Origin: Kiloniellaceae bacterium
GTDB lineage: Bacteria > Pseudomonadota > Alphaproteobacteria > Kiloniellales > Kiloniellaceae
Direction of reading: 5' to 3'
Assembly: GCA_021776195.1 (NCBI GenBank)
Contig: JAJFGK010000062.1
Location: 1 to 64,000 of the forward strand
DNA: 64,000 nucleotides
Under the pieces are notes generated by a model. The model ran no database searches, had not been told where the DNA came from, and saw only the letters and a program-made list of their open reading frames with translations. Below are positions 1 to 9,242 of the stretch, piece by piece (positions within the stretch are counted from its first letter, which is position 1; each line of letters opens with the position of its first letter). The position numbers and the translations under genes are program-made.

Positions 1-2
1 GT

Positions 3-356
3 CTCGGCACCCGTCTGGTGCTGCCCGAGCAGGCCGCCGTCTGCAATGCCGTGGGCGCCGTCGCCGGCAGCGTCGAGCAGCGCGTGCACATCCTGGTCAC
101 CTCGCCGGAAGACGGCCGCTACCGGGTCCATGGGGCCGAGGGGGTGAGCGATTACGGGAGCCTGGAGGCGGCCAGGGAGGTCGCCGTGGCCGCGGCGCGC
201 GCGCGGGCCGAGACCCTGGCGCGCGAGGCCGGAGCCGGCGAGCCCCAGGTCGAGGTCGGCCTGGAGGAGAAGATCGCCGAAAGCCCCCAGGGCGACAGCC
301 TCTTCGTGGAACTGGAGGTCACCGCGACGGCCATCGGCCGGCCCCGCCTGGCCTGA
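3..356 (+). CDS. Hydantoinase/oxoprolinase family protein, C-terminal end (partial)
   Basis: This frame is open to the left edge, so only the last 117 residues are present; the family is usually about 650-700 residues. The tail pattern LPEQAAVCNAVGAVAGSV, then RVHGAEGV, and a final TATAIGRPRL is characteristic of HyuA/oxoprolinase-like ATP-dependent cyclic-amide hydrolases. These belong to the ASKHA fold and open hydantoin- or oxoproline-type rings in the cytoplasm. The M20 amidohydrolase at 2560 would be a sensible partner, because it cleaves N-carbamoyl amino acids, but the two genes are not in one operon. The exact substrate cannot be told from this fragment. Confidence 0.75.
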   Translation, partial: LGTRLVLPEQAAVCNAVGAVAGSVEQRVHILVTSPEDGRYRVHGAEGVSDYGSLEAAREVAVAAARARAETLAREAGAGEPQVEVGLEEKIAESPQGDSLFVELEVTATAIGRPRLA

Positions 357-433
357 GTCGCCCGGACTTGGTAGAATTCGGGCTTGATAGAATTCGACGG
401 CGGCGGGACTTTGCAGGAAAGGGCAGGGCGACG

Positions 434-1153
434 ATGAGCTTTGGCGAGGTCAGGGGGATTGCCTTCGACGTCTTCGGCACCGTGGTCGACTGGCGCGGTT
501 CGGTCGCCGCCGAGGCCGAGGCCCTGGCCCGGGTCTGGGGCCTGGCCGAGGTCGCCGACTGGACCGCCTTCGCCGAAGACTGGCGCGCCGGCTATGACCC
601 GGGCATGGCGCCGATCCGCGAGGGCAAGCGCGCCTACGTGCCGGTCGACGTGATCCACCGCGAAAGGCTGGGCGAAATCCTGCCGCGCCACGGGCTGGCC
701 GCCCTGCCGCCCTCGGCGCGCGACCATTTGAACAACGCCTGGCATCGCCTGCGGCCCTGGCCCGACGCGGTCGCCGGCCTGCAGCGCCTGAAGGCGCGGG
801 TCCTGATCGCCACGCTCTCCAACGGCTCGGTGCCCTGCCTGGCGAACATGGCCAAGCGCGCCGGTCTGCCCTGGGACGTGATTCTCTCGGCCGATCTGGT
901 GCAGCAATATAAGCCGCGCCCGGAGACCTACGAGCTGGCGATCCGCTGTCTCGGTCCCGAGCCCGAGCAGGTCATGATGGCCGCCGCCCACAACGGCGAC
1001 CTGCGCCACGCCCGGGCCCTGGGCATGCGCACCGCCTTCATTCGCAGGCCGCGCGAATACGGCCCGGACCAGAGCGCCGACCTCGCCGCCGAGGAGGACT
1101 GGGACATCGTCGTGGAGTCGATCGAGGATCTGGCCGAGGCCCTGGGCTATTGA
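434..1153 (+). CDS. HAD superfamily hydrolase, haloacid dehalogenase type II
   Basis: A 239-residue protein of normal length for the L-2-haloacid dehalogenase branch of the HAD superfamily. All four motifs are visible: nucleophile Asp12 in FDVFGT, Ser129-Asn130 in TLSNGS, Lys150 in QQYKPRPETY, and Asp179 in AAHNGD. The ATG at 434 is preferred over the longer frame from 368 because the extra N-terminal residues are arginine-rich and unlike the family, and a purine-rich site (aggaaaggg) lies upstream. The stop overlaps the TTG start of the next gene (TTGA), so the two are translationally coupled. The real substrate may be a 2-haloacid or another small phosphorylated or halogenated acid. Confidence 0.85.
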   Translation: MSFGEVRGIAFDVFGTVVDWRGSVAAEAEALARVWGLAEVADWTAFAEDWRAGYDPGMAPIREGKRAYVPVDVIHRERLGEILPRHGLAALPPSARDHLNNAWHRLRPWPDAVAGLQRLKARVLIATLSNGSVPCLANMAKRAGLPWDVILSADLVQQYKPRPETYELAIRCLGPEPEQVMMAAAHNGDLRHARALGMRTAFIRRPREYGPDQSADLAAEEDWDIVVESIEDLAEALGY

Positions 1154-2436
1154 GGCCAGGCCGGGTCATCGTGATTCTCGCGCTGCTGGCCTGGCCCGCC
1201 GCCGCGCAGCTCGACGAGCGGGCGGCCTGGCTGGCTTCGCCGGAATACCGGCTATCCATCGCGGTGCGGGACGGTCATCTGGCGGCGGCGCAAGAGCTCA
1301 TCGCCAAAGGCGCCGAGGTGAATGCGCGCAGTCCCGGCTCCGGCCAGACCGCCCTGATGATGGCCGCGTCTCAGGGCTATCTGGAAATCCTCGATGCCCT
1401 GCTGGCGGCCGGGGCGGATCCCCTGGTCGAGGTCGGGGCGGGCGACGGCGCCCTGACCTACGGCGCCATGAACGGGCGGCTGCCGGTGGTGGCGCGGCTG
1501 CTGAGCCTCGACCAGGCCCCCAACCAGAGCGCCAAGGACCGTGCCCTGCGGCGCGCGGCGCGTTTCGGCCACCCCAAGACCGCCATGGCCCTGGTCGAAG
1601 CCGGCGCCGCCCTGGAACGGGGCGATGGCTTCGGCCTGACCCCCCTGATGCTGGCCGCCAAGCACGGCCATCCCCTGACCACGCGCCGCCTGCTCGACCT
1701 GGGGGCGACCGTCGAGGCGCGCGACCGGGAGGGCCGCGGCGCGCTCTTCTGGGCGGTCTGGACCGGCCACCTGCTGGCCGCCGAGGTCCTGCTCCTGGCC
1801 GGCGCCGACCCCGAGGCCCGGGACCAGGCGGGCCTGCGGGCCCTGGGTCAGGCCGCCGATTTCGAAGCCTTGATCGCCGCCCGGCCGGACCACGCGGCCC
1901 ATCAGTCGCCGCGGCCCGCGCTTTGTCGCCGCGCCATCGCCAACGGCTATCTCAGCCGTCAATCGGGTGCCCTGGTGGTCACCGCCTGGTCGCTGCCGAC
2001 GCGTCCCGAACCCGGCACCAAGGCCTGGGTGTTGACGGCCGAGGGCGCGGCCGCCTTCGCCGCGGCGGTAACCGGCAGCCGTCCCAGCGAGACCCAAGAC
2101 GACGCCTGGGACGCCACCCTCGGCGTGGCGGACGAGCCCGCGGGCCTCCCCGAAAATCTGGACGCCGCTAGCCCCGATCTCTGGGTCATCCTGCCGCCGG
2201 GGCCAAGCGCGCCGCGCAAACTTTCGCTTCAGCCCGACGCCCTGCCGCCCGGCGTCTTTCCCCGCACCGTGGTGCAGGCCTTCGACCTGGAGGGCGGGGG
2301 CGCGGCCGACGGGCTGGAGGTGCGGCACTGCTGCGGCGACGCCAGCCGCCGCGAGGCCTGCGACTATTCCTGCGGCGCGACCTGGCAGAAACGCGACGGC
2401 CGCTGGCTTAAGTGCAGCGCCTGGACCCCGGCCTGA
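1150..2436 (+). CDS. Secreted ankyrin-repeat protein
   Basis: 428 residues from a TTG start that overlaps the preceding stop by 4 bases; a GTG 21 bases in is a weaker alternative. The N-terminus is a signal peptide (VIVILALLAWPAAA, predicted cut before QLDE), so the protein is exported. Residues about 35-245 form roughly six ankyrin repeats with the usual pattern, for example GQTALMMAASQGYLEILDAL and LTPLMLAAKHGH. The C-terminal 170 residues are not ankyrin; they hold six cysteines in the last 45 residues (CCGD, REACDYSC, LKC), suggesting a disulfide-stabilised periplasmic or secreted domain. Ankyrin repeats mediate protein contacts; the partner is unknown. No function can be assigned beyond that. 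Confidence 0.8.
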   Translation: MRPGRVIVILALLAWPAAAQLDERAAWLASPEYRLSIAVRDGHLAAAQELIAKGAEVNARSPGSGQTALMMAASQGYLEILDALLAAGADPLVEVGAGDGALTYGAMNGRLPVVARLLSLDQAPNQSAKDRALRRAARFGHPKTAMALVEAGAALERGDGFGLTPLMLAAKHGHPLTTRRLLDLGATVEARDREGRGALFWAVWTGHLLAAEVLLLAGADPEARDQAGLRALGQAADFEALIAARPDHAAHQSPRPALCRRAIANGYLSRQSGALVVTAWSLPTRPEPGTKAWVLTAEGAAAFAAAVTGSRPSETQDDAWDATLGVADEPAGLPENLDAASPDLWVILPPGPSAPRKLSLQPDALPPGVFPRTVVQAFDLEGGGAADGLEVRHCCGDASRREACDYSCGATWQKRDGRWLKCSAWTPA

Positions 2437-2454
2437 GGACTGGGGTTCCAGTAA

Positions 2455-2543
2455 CGTCATCCCGGAAAAACCGTGAGGTTTTATCCGGGATCTCGGGCAG
2501 AAGAGGATCGGCCCGAGATCCCGGCTCGGGGGCCGGGATGACG
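2455..2543. repeat. Nested palindromic repeat at a convergent gene junction
   Basis: Outer arms CGTCATCCCGG (2455-2465) and CCGGGATGACG (2533-2543) are exact inverted copies. Inside them GGGATCTCGGGC (2487-2498) and GCCCGAGATCCC (2511-2522) form a second perfect 12-base stem. The element sits between the convergent ends of the ankyrin gene and the M20 gene, where it could act as a two-way terminator. The outer-arm type recurs at 7303-7343, so it is probably a dispersed genomic repeat. Confidence 0.75.
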
Positions 2544-2559
2544 CTTCTCTACAGGTTCC

Positions 2560-3804
2560 TTACCGATTGGCCCGGGCGACCACGGCGTTCAGCAGCACGT
2601 TGACGCTGGGCAGGGTGTAGCCGAGCTCGATGTGTTCGCCCTCGTTGTGGGTGATGCCCTCCTTGCAGGGCGAAAAGAGCAGCGCCGTGGGGCAGATCCG
2701 GGTCATGTTGTAGGCATCGTGCCCGGCCTGGCTCAGCATCTCGCGGTAGGCCACGCCGAGGCTGTCGGCGGCCTCCTTGACCGTGGCGATGCAGGCCTCG
2801 TCGAAGGCCTCGGAGCCGAAGGTCCAGCGCGCGGCGATCTCGATCTCGACCTGGGCACGGGCGGCGCAGTCGGGCAGCGCCGCCTCGAAGTCGGCCAGCA
2901 TCTTGTCGGTGGTTTCCTGGTCCGGGCTGCGGAAGTCGATGGTGACCTGGGCGTAGTCGGGCAGGATGCCGGGCTTGTTCGGCCAGCAGGTCAGGCGCGG
3001 CGCGGTCGACTTGCCCGCCGGGTGGTAGGCCCAGCCGATCTCGTTGGCCGCCACGATGACCATGGCGGCGCCGACCAGGGCGTTGCGCCGCTTGTCCATC
3101 GGGGTCGGCCCGGAATGGGCGGTCTCGCCGTGAACATCGATGTGCATGCCGACGGTCTTGTAGCCGCCGGCGACGATGCCCAGGTCGATGCCCTCCTCCT
3201 CCAGCAGCGGGCCCTGCTCGATGTGGAGCTCGAAGTAGGCGTCGATGTCGCGGCCCCCCACCGGTGTCTCGCCGGCATAACCGATGCGCGCCAACTCATC
3301 GCCATAGGTCAGCCCATCGTCGTCTTTCTGGGCCAGCACGAAGTCCTCCTCCAGCGCCCCGGCGAAGACCCCCGAGGCCATCATCGGCGGGGTGAAGCGG
3401 GCGCCTTCCTCGTTGGTCCAGTTGACGATCTCGATCGGCCGCCTGGTGGCCAGGCCGCGGTCGTTCAGGCAGCGCACCACTTCCAGGCCGGCCAGGACCC
3501 CCAGGATGCCGTCGTACTTGCCGCCGGCGGCCTGGGTGTCCAGGTGACTGCCGATCAGGACCGGCGCCAGGCTGTCGTCCTGGCCGGCGCGGCGGGCGAA
3601 GATGTTGCCGACCCGGTCGACCGAGACCGTCAGGCCGGCCTCCTCGCACCAGGCGACGAAGAGGTCGCGCATCGCCTTGTCGTCGTCGCTGAGCGCCAGG
3701 CGGCAGAGCCCGGTGGTGCGCCCCGGCCCGATCTCGCCGGAACGCATGATGGTCTGCCACAGGCGGTCGCCGTCGACCTCCAGGATATTGCCCTGCTCGC
3801 TCAT
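2560..3804 (-). CDS. Zn-dependent M20 amidohydrolase (N-carbamoyl-L-amino-acid hydrolase / allantoate amidohydrolase type)
   Basis: 414 residues from an ATG preceded by GGGAGAGAGG; an in-frame TTG 18 bases upstream is less likely. The metal-binding set of the M20 hydantoinase/carbamoylase group is complete: IGSHLDT (His87, Asp89), the bridging Asp in GGKYDG (98), NWTNEEG (Glu132/133), ELHIEQGP and the late His in THNEGEHIE. Such enzymes remove a carbamoyl or ureido group from N-carbamoyl amino acids or ureidoglycolate-like compounds in the cytoplasm. It is divergent from the MetE-like gene with an 86-base shared upstream region. The partial hydantoinase-like gene at the left edge is a possible pathway partner. 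Substrate class cannot be settled from sequence. Confidence 0.88.
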   Translation of the reverse strand: MSEQGNILEVDGDRLWQTIMRSGEIGPGRTTGLCRLALSDDDKAMRDLFVAWCEEAGLTVSVDRVGNIFARRAGQDDSLAPVLIGSHLDTQAAGGKYDGILGVLAGLEVVRCLNDRGLATRRPIEIVNWTNEEGARFTPPMMASGVFAGALEEDFVLAQKDDDGLTYGDELARIGYAGETPVGGRDIDAYFELHIEQGPLLEEEGIDLGIVAGGYKTVGMHIDVHGETAHSGPTPMDKRRNALVGAAMVIVAANEIGWAYHPAGKSTAPRLTCWPNKPGILPDYAQVTIDFRSPDQETTDKMLADFEAALPDCAARAQVEIEIAARWTFGSEAFDEACIATVKEAADSLGVAYREMLSQAGHDAYNMTRICPTALLFSPCKEGITHNEGEHIELGYTLPSVNVLLNAVVARANR

Positions 3805-3890
3805 CGCCTCTCTCCCGCTCAATTCAATTGCCCTGGCTTGGGGGCGATGCTATGCGCGATCCTGCCGATTGCTCAAGGAAGGAAACACCC

Positions 3891-4943
3891 ATGGCGATCC
3901 TGACCACCACCATCGGGGCCTACCCCAAGCCCGACTGCGTGGCCCTGCCCGACTGGTTCACCATGGAGGGCGGCACCAGCACGGCGACGCCGACGGCGGG
4001 CTATGACGAGGCCCTGGCGCGCATGGGCGACGCCGCCGAGGCGCGCTTCGACGAGGGCACGCGCGAGGCCATCGCCGACCAGATCGAGGCTGGGATCGAC
4101 ATTCCGACCGACGGCGAGATCCGCCGCGAGAACTACATCCACTATCACTGCCGTCACCTGGAAGGCTTCGATTTCGAGACCCTGGGCGAAAAGGACGTGC
4201 GCGGGGTCTATATGGCCGCGCTGCCGACCATCACGGGTCCGGTACGGCCCCGCGACGTGGGGTTTCTGGTCCGCGACTGGCGCCAGGCCCAGGCCTGCAC
4301 GGACCGGCCGGTCAAGATCACCCTGCCCGGTCCCATGACGGTAGGCGACACCAACCTGGACCTGCACTACAACGACCCCAAGGCGTTGGGCGCGGCCCTC
4401 GCCGAGGCGCTCAACGCCGAGGTCCTGGCCCTGGCCGCGGCCGGCTGCCGCTGGATCCAGATCGACGAGCCGCTCTTTGCCCGCAAGCCCGACGAGGCCC
4501 TGGCCTACGGCGTCGAGAACCTGGAGCGCTGCTTCCAGGGAATCCCGGACGGCGTCACGGCCTGCATGCATATGTGCTGCGGCTATCCCGGGTTTATCGA
4601 CGAGGAGGACTACCCCAAGGCCGACCCCGGCGCCTACGGCCGCATCGCCGAGGCGCTGGACCGCTCCTGCGTGGCCGCCGTCTCCATCGAGGACGCGCAC
4701 CGCCATAACGACCTGCGCCTGCTGGAGCGCTTTGCCGACACCACGGTGATCTTCGGCGCCGTGGCGATCGCGCGTAGCCGCCTGGAGACGGTCGAGGAGA
4801 TCCGCGCGCGTCTGGCCGCCGCCCTGAACCACATCGACGCCGCCCGCCTGATTGCCGCACCCGACTGCGGTCTGGGCCTTCTGGGCCGCGACCTGACGCG
4901 ACAGAAACTGCGAAACCTCTGCGAAGCGGCGCAATCGCTGTGA
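3891..4943 (+). CDS. MetE C-terminal-like (cobalamin-independent methionine synthase family) protein
   Basis: 350 residues, the size of the stand-alone C-terminal catalytic barrel of MetE rather than the 750-residue full enzyme. The start at ATG 3891 has AAGGAAGG upstream. Features of the zinc/thiolate methyltransferase barrel are visible: GAYPKP at the N-terminus, KITLPGPMT, IQIDEPLF, CMHMCCGYPG, SIEDAH and a late APDCGLG cysteine. The family transfers methyl or alkyl groups to thiols, including homocysteine and coenzyme-M-like acceptors. The gene is followed after 27 bases by the DUF3604 gene, so the two probably form one transcript. Folate tail-binding parts of true MetE are absent, so methionine synthesis is not assured. 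Confidence 0.82.
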   Translation: MAILTTTIGAYPKPDCVALPDWFTMEGGTSTATPTAGYDEALARMGDAAEARFDEGTREAIADQIEAGIDIPTDGEIRRENYIHYHCRHLEGFDFETLGEKDVRGVYMAALPTITGPVRPRDVGFLVRDWRQAQACTDRPVKITLPGPMTVGDTNLDLHYNDPKALGAALAEALNAEVLALAAAGCRWIQIDEPLFARKPDEALAYGVENLERCFQGIPDGVTACMHMCCGYPGFIDEEDYPKADPGAYGRIAEALDRSCVAAVSIEDAHRHNDLRLLERFADTTVIFGAVAIARSRLETVEEIRARLAAALNHIDAARLIAAPDCGLGLLGRDLTRQKLRNLCEAAQSL

Positions 4944-4970
4944 GCCGGGTAACGGGTCGGAGGCCAAACG

Positions 4971-7280
4971 ATGACACGCGTTGAGAGCACTTTTGTCGGC
5001 GATGTCTGGCCGGCGGCGGAGCCCGGCGAGGATCCGGTCCTCTATGGCAGTGCCGAGCTAACCCCGACCGGGGCCTTCGAGGCCCGAAGCCTGCAGAGTT
5101 TTACACTGGTCTACACCGTCGGGCGTTTCGGTCTCGATGACACCGGGGCGATCAAGGTGGTGCACCGCTACCCGAACGACTGGGGCCGCCTGCAGACCGA
5201 CGATCCCCAGGGCCACAACTACGTCACGGCCCGCGCCAGCAACGGCACGCCGCTGCGCCCGCGCTACGATTCCGACGGGCACCAGCGGCCCTGGTACCGG
5301 GCCCTGCTGGTCGAGGTGAAGGGCGGCTGCCTGCGCGAGGGCGACACCGTCACCATCGTCTTCGGCGACCGTTCCGCCGGCTCGCCCGGGCTGAAGCTGC
5401 AGACCTTCTGCGAGAGCGGTTTCGAGTTCAAGGTGCTGGCCGATGTCTGCGCCACCGGGCACTTCGTGCCGATTCCCGACACCCCGGCGATCTCCATCGT
5501 GCCCGGGCCGCCGGACCGGTGGAAGGCCGTGCTGCCCAGCCTGCGCCGGCCCGGCGAGGTCTTTCGCCTCGGCATCAAGGCCGAAGACCTCTGGGGCAAT
5601 CCGACCGGACAGGCGGCGGCGCGCCTGACTTTAAAATCGACTCTGCCGGTCGAAGGCCTTCCGAGCGAGCTGGCCTACGGCCCGGACCAACGCGCGGTGA
5701 CGCTGGACGGTTTGAGTTGCCAGGAGGAGGGGGTCCTGCGGATCGCCTTGCAGGACGACAGCGGCGCCCCACTGGCCGAGTCCAACCCGCTGGTGATCCG
5801 GGCCGGTTCCTTTTCCGGCTATTGGGGCGACATGCACGGGCAAAGCGGCGAGTCGGTCGGGATCAACACCGCCGAGGCCTACTTCGACTTCGCGCGCAAC
5901 ATGGCCTTTCTCGACGCCACCGGCCATCAGGCCAACGACTTCCAGGTCAACAACGCCTTCTGGGAGCTGATCAACAAGCTCTCGGCCGACTATCTGGAGG
6001 ACCACCGCTTCGTCACCTACTCGGGCTACGAGTGGTCCGGCAACACGGCGGTCGGCGGCGACCGCAATGTCTACTTTCGCACCGAGGGGCGCCAGATCCG
6101 GCGCTCGTCCCATGCCCTGCTGCCCGACCGGAGCGACCTGGAGACCGACGCCAACACGGCGGCCAAGCTGTTCGAGGCGCTGCAGGAGGAGGACTGCGTG
6201 GTCTATGCCCATGTCGGCGGCCGCTATGCCGATATCGCCCAGGCCCACGACCCGCGGCTCGAAACGGCCATGGAGATTCACTCCGCCTGGGGCACCTTCG
6301 AATGGCTGCTGACCGATGGTTTCCCGCTCGGCCACCGCTCGGGCGTGGTCTGCAACAGCGACGGTCACAAGGGCCGGCCCGGCGCGAGCTATCCCGGCGC
6401 GGCCAGTTTCGGTGCCTATGGCGGGCTTACCTGTTTTCTCGCCGAGGAGTTGACCCGGGACGGCCTCTTCGACTGCCAGCGCCGGCGCCACCACTACGGC
6501 ACCACCGGCAACCGTCTGCATCTCGATGTCCGGGCGCGCTTTGCGACCGAGGGCCGCCTCTTCGAGCGCGACCCGCGCTACTTCGATGTCGCTGGCCGAC
6601 CGGCGAGCGAGGTCATGATGGGCGACATCGCCCAGACCGACGACGGAGCGGTCGAGTTGGTGGTCGAGTGCATCGCCCAGGCGCCAATCGAGCGCATCGA
6701 CATCCTGAATGGTGCCGAGGTGGTCGAGACCCTGCGCGGTTTCGAGGCGGCGGATCTGGGCCAGCGCATCCGTGTCATCTGGCAGGGCGCCGAGTACCGC
6801 GGCCGTGGACGGCAAACGCTTTGGCAGGGCAAGGCCGTCTTCGAGGGCTGCCGGGTCACGCGCATGGCCAAGATCAATGCCTGGAACCATGAGCGCCCGA
6901 TCGAACGGCAGGGCGAGAACGCGGTCATCTGGGACACCCTGACCACCGGCAACTTCGGCGGCTTCGATGCCTGGCTCGAGGAGGCCGAGGACGGCCGCCT
7001 GACCATCGAGACCAACCACGTCTCCGGCGGCTTCGCTCTGAATGATATCGCCCTGGAGGACAAGGTCCTGGAGGCCGGCGGCCTGGAGCGGCGCATCCGG
7101 GCCTTCCGGCTGCCCGCCGAGAACGATTGCCGGACACTCGAGCGCAGCGCGACAGTCGCCCTGAAACCGCGGGGCGACAACCCGATCTGGGTCCGGGTCA
7201 CCACCGAAGACGGCTTCAACGCCTGGTCCAGCCCGATCTTCCTCTACCGGGAAGCGGCGGACGAGGGATCTTCTTCCTGA
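4971..7280 (+). CDS. DUF3604 (PHP-like) domain protein
   Basis: 769 residues. The N-terminal 280 residues look like beta-rich accessory domains. The central part carries the DUF3604 signature: GDMHGQSGES with His289, then FLDATGHQANDF, YSGYEWSG, VYAHVGGRYADI and CNSDGHKGRPG. These histidine/aspartate clusters resemble a PHP-type metallohydrolase, but no reaction is established for the family as far as I know. No signal peptide is seen. A purine-rich site (ggaggccaaacg) lies before the ATG. It follows the MetE-like gene closely and probably shares its promoter, which suggests a joint role on a small sulfur- or phosphorus-containing organic compound. This last point is inference from context only. 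Confidence 0.78.
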   Translation: MTRVESTFVGDVWPAAEPGEDPVLYGSAELTPTGAFEARSLQSFTLVYTVGRFGLDDTGAIKVVHRYPNDWGRLQTDDPQGHNYVTARASNGTPLRPRYDSDGHQRPWYRALLVEVKGGCLREGDTVTIVFGDRSAGSPGLKLQTFCESGFEFKVLADVCATGHFVPIPDTPAISIVPGPPDRWKAVLPSLRRPGEVFRLGIKAEDLWGNPTGQAAARLTLKSTLPVEGLPSELAYGPDQRAVTLDGLSCQEEGVLRIALQDDSGAPLAESNPLVIRAGSFSGYWGDMHGQSGESVGINTAEAYFDFARNMAFLDATGHQANDFQVNNAFWELINKLSADYLEDHRFVTYSGYEWSGNTAVGGDRNVYFRTEGRQIRRSSHALLPDRSDLETDANTAAKLFEALQEEDCVVYAHVGGRYADIAQAHDPRLETAMEIHSAWGTFEWLLTDGFPLGHRSGVVCNSDGHKGRPGASYPGAASFGAYGGLTCFLAEELTRDGLFDCQRRRHHYGTTGNRLHLDVRARFATEGRLFERDPRYFDVAGRPASEVMMGDIAQTDDGAVELVVECIAQAPIERIDILNGAEVVETLRGFEAADLGQRIRVIWQGAEYRGRGRQTLWQGKAVFEGCRVTRMAKINAWNHERPIERQGENAVIWDTLTTGNFGGFDAWLEEAEDGRLTIETNHVSGGFALNDIALEDKVLEAGGLERRIRAFRLPAENDCRTLERSATVALKPRGDNPIWVRVTTEDGFNAWSSPIFLYREAADEGSSS

Positions 7281-7302
7281 CTGGATGAACCATTGAAGTG
7301 GC

Positions 7303-7343
7303 CGTCACCCCGGCTCCACCCTGGCGGGCGGTCCGGGGTGACG
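7303..7343. repeat. Palindromic repeat, second copy
   Basis: CGTCACCCCGG (7303-7313) and CCGGGGTGACG (7333-7343) are exact inverted copies with a 19-base loop. It differs from the element at 2455-2543 by one base per arm, a compensated change that keeps the stem paired. It too lies between convergent genes (DUF3604 protein and the family-5 binding protein) and may serve as a bidirectional terminator. Confidence 0.72.
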
Positions 7344-7367
7344 AACCTGAGGGCGGGCGACGCGCCG

Positions 7368-9029
7368 TTACGTCTCAATCGCCAGTTCGTTGCCGAAGAT
7401 ATAGGTCGTGGGATGCATCTTGAAACCCTTGACCCGCTTGTCCATGACGCTGAGCTCCGAGCGCCAGAGCGGCTGCACGATGGGGCCGTCTTCCTGCATG
7501 ATGGTCTCGATCTGGGCCATGACCGCGCGGCGCTTGTCCGGATCGAGGATGCCCTCGGCCTCGGTCAGGAGCCGGTCGAACTCCGGGTTGGCGTAGCCCG
7601 ACTCATTCCAGGGCACACCGGAGCGGTAGCCCAGCCCCAGGGTCATGACGCCGAGCGGCCGGTGGCTCCATTCGGTAAAGCCGAACCTGGTCGTGTCCCA
7701 GATCTGCCAGTAGTCGGCCGAGGGCATCAGGTTGATTTCGACGCGAAGGCCAACGTCCTTCCACTGCTCGACCATGGCCTGGACGGCGTTGAACTGCCAG
7801 CTTGGGGCGGCGACGCAATCGATGGTCCCGAGATCGAGGCCCTCGGGGTAGCCGGCCGCGGCCAGGAGCCGCTTGGCCTCGGTCACATCCCGCTGCATGA
7901 CCGGAAGCGGGGCGTACTCCGGGTGGATCGGACAGACGTGATGGTGTTCCGCCGGCAGGCCGCGCTCGCCGTGGATGAGCCCCTGGATCAGCTTGCTGTC
8001 GACGGCGAGACGCAGAGCCTTGCGGACGCGCGGATCGTTGAAGGGCTTCATCGTCACCTTGCCGCGCACCACCGCCGTGGAAGCGGTCGGGGTCTCGTAG
8101 AGCTGGAGGTGCGACATGAGTTCGAAGGCCTCGCGCTGGATGATGTCGACAATGTCGATCCCATCCAGACGCTTGGTGACCATGGCGTTGATCTCCTCCG
8201 TCGGGTCGTCGCCCAGGTCGACGAACTCCAGGAAATCGACGTAGGGGCCCTCGCCCCAATAGTCCTTGCGGGCCTTGAGCAGGGACCGCTTGCCAATCTC
8301 ATGGTCGGTCAATTCGAAGGCGCCGAGCCCGTTCGAGCCGGGTTCGAATTGGCCGCCCTCTTCCGGGTCGAGCATGACCAGGGGGTAGTGGAACAGGTGT
8401 TCGGGCACGGCCAGCTGCGGCAGCTTGCAGTTCAGGCGGACCCTGTGGTCATCGATTTTCTCGATGGCGTTGGCGTCCCACAGCACGGTCTTGGTCTCGC
8501 CGCCTTCCTGGACCTCCTTCAGCAGGTAACCCTGCATCAGGCCCAGCACCGACGAGCCGGTCTGCGGATCGAGCACGCGCTTCAGGTTCCAGATCACATC
8601 TTCGGCGGTGAAGGCGCGGCCGCTGTGCCAGGCAATGTCCTGGCGCAGGTGCAGCGTCCAGGTTTGCAGGTCTTCGCTCGGTTCCCAGGCGTCCAGCAAA
8701 CTGGGCCGGGTGATGTTGTCATGGCCGGTCCGGGTCAGGTAGTCGCTGACCTGGCGCAGGATGTTGCTGGCGCTGGTCCGGCTGACGCTGTGCGGCGAGG
8801 ACACGTCCAGGACCTTCATGCCGATGCGCAGAGTGCCGCCCTTTGGCAGGGCCGCGCGCGCCGGTGCGATCAAGCTCTCGCCGGTGACCCTGCCGAGGCA
8901 ACCATAGGCCGCGCCCGCGGCAAGGCCCAGCAGGGTCGTGCTGCGCAGGAACGCGCGCCGGCCGATCTTGCCGTCGGCCAGTTGATCCTTCAGCACGGGG
9001 ATATAGGGGTGTTCTCTTGCTTCGCTCAT
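7368..9029 (-). CDS. ABC transporter solute-binding protein, family 5 (peptide/opine/nickel type)
   Basis: 553 residues, typical for the SBP_bac_5 family. The N-terminus has a twin-arginine style export signal (GRRAFLRSTTLLGLAAGAAYG), unusual but known for this family. Family features include LDPQTGSSVLG near the first lobe, WHSGRAFTAEDVIWNLKRVL and VRKALRLAVD in the second lobe. It would bind peptides or similar solutes in the periplasm for an inner-membrane importer. No permease or ATPase gene is adjacent, so its partners are elsewhere. The start has GGAG upstream (ggagacctccATG). It diverges from the DHDPS-family gene across about 213 bases that hold the palindrome TGCTAGCA but no recognisable gene. 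Confidence 0.9.
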   Translation of the reverse strand: MSEAREHPYIPVLKDQLADGKIGRRAFLRSTTLLGLAAGAAYGCLGRVTGESLIAPARAALPKGGTLRIGMKVLDVSSPHSVSRTSASNILRQVSDYLTRTGHDNITRPSLLDAWEPSEDLQTWTLHLRQDIAWHSGRAFTAEDVIWNLKRVLDPQTGSSVLGLMQGYLLKEVQEGGETKTVLWDANAIEKIDDHRVRLNCKLPQLAVPEHLFHYPLVMLDPEEGGQFEPGSNGLGAFELTDHEIGKRSLLKARKDYWGEGPYVDFLEFVDLGDDPTEEINAMVTKRLDGIDIVDIIQREAFELMSHLQLYETPTASTAVVRGKVTMKPFNDPRVRKALRLAVDSKLIQGLIHGERGLPAEHHHVCPIHPEYAPLPVMQRDVTEAKRLLAAAGYPEGLDLGTIDCVAAPSWQFNAVQAMVEQWKDVGLRVEINLMPSADYWQIWDTTRFGFTEWSHRPLGVMTLGLGYRSGVPWNESGYANPEFDRLLTEAEGILDPDKRRAVMAQIETIMQEDGPIVQPLWRSELSVMDKRVKGFKMHPTTYIFGNELAIET

Positions 9030-9242
9030 GGAGGTCTCCGAATCAGGCGTGCAAAGGAACCGAGATCTCCCACAATGAACCTTACCCTTGCCGGCAATGC
9101 TAGCATAGGCGGTTACCGGTGACGAGACAGTTAGCCGCGCTCCTTGGCAGCGGCCTTGCTGGCGGTCTAGAGTGACGCGCCATCACGGCCACCGGGCGAT
9201 GCGGCTTCGATCGCGGTCCGAAAATGACAGAGGAGACGGGAC

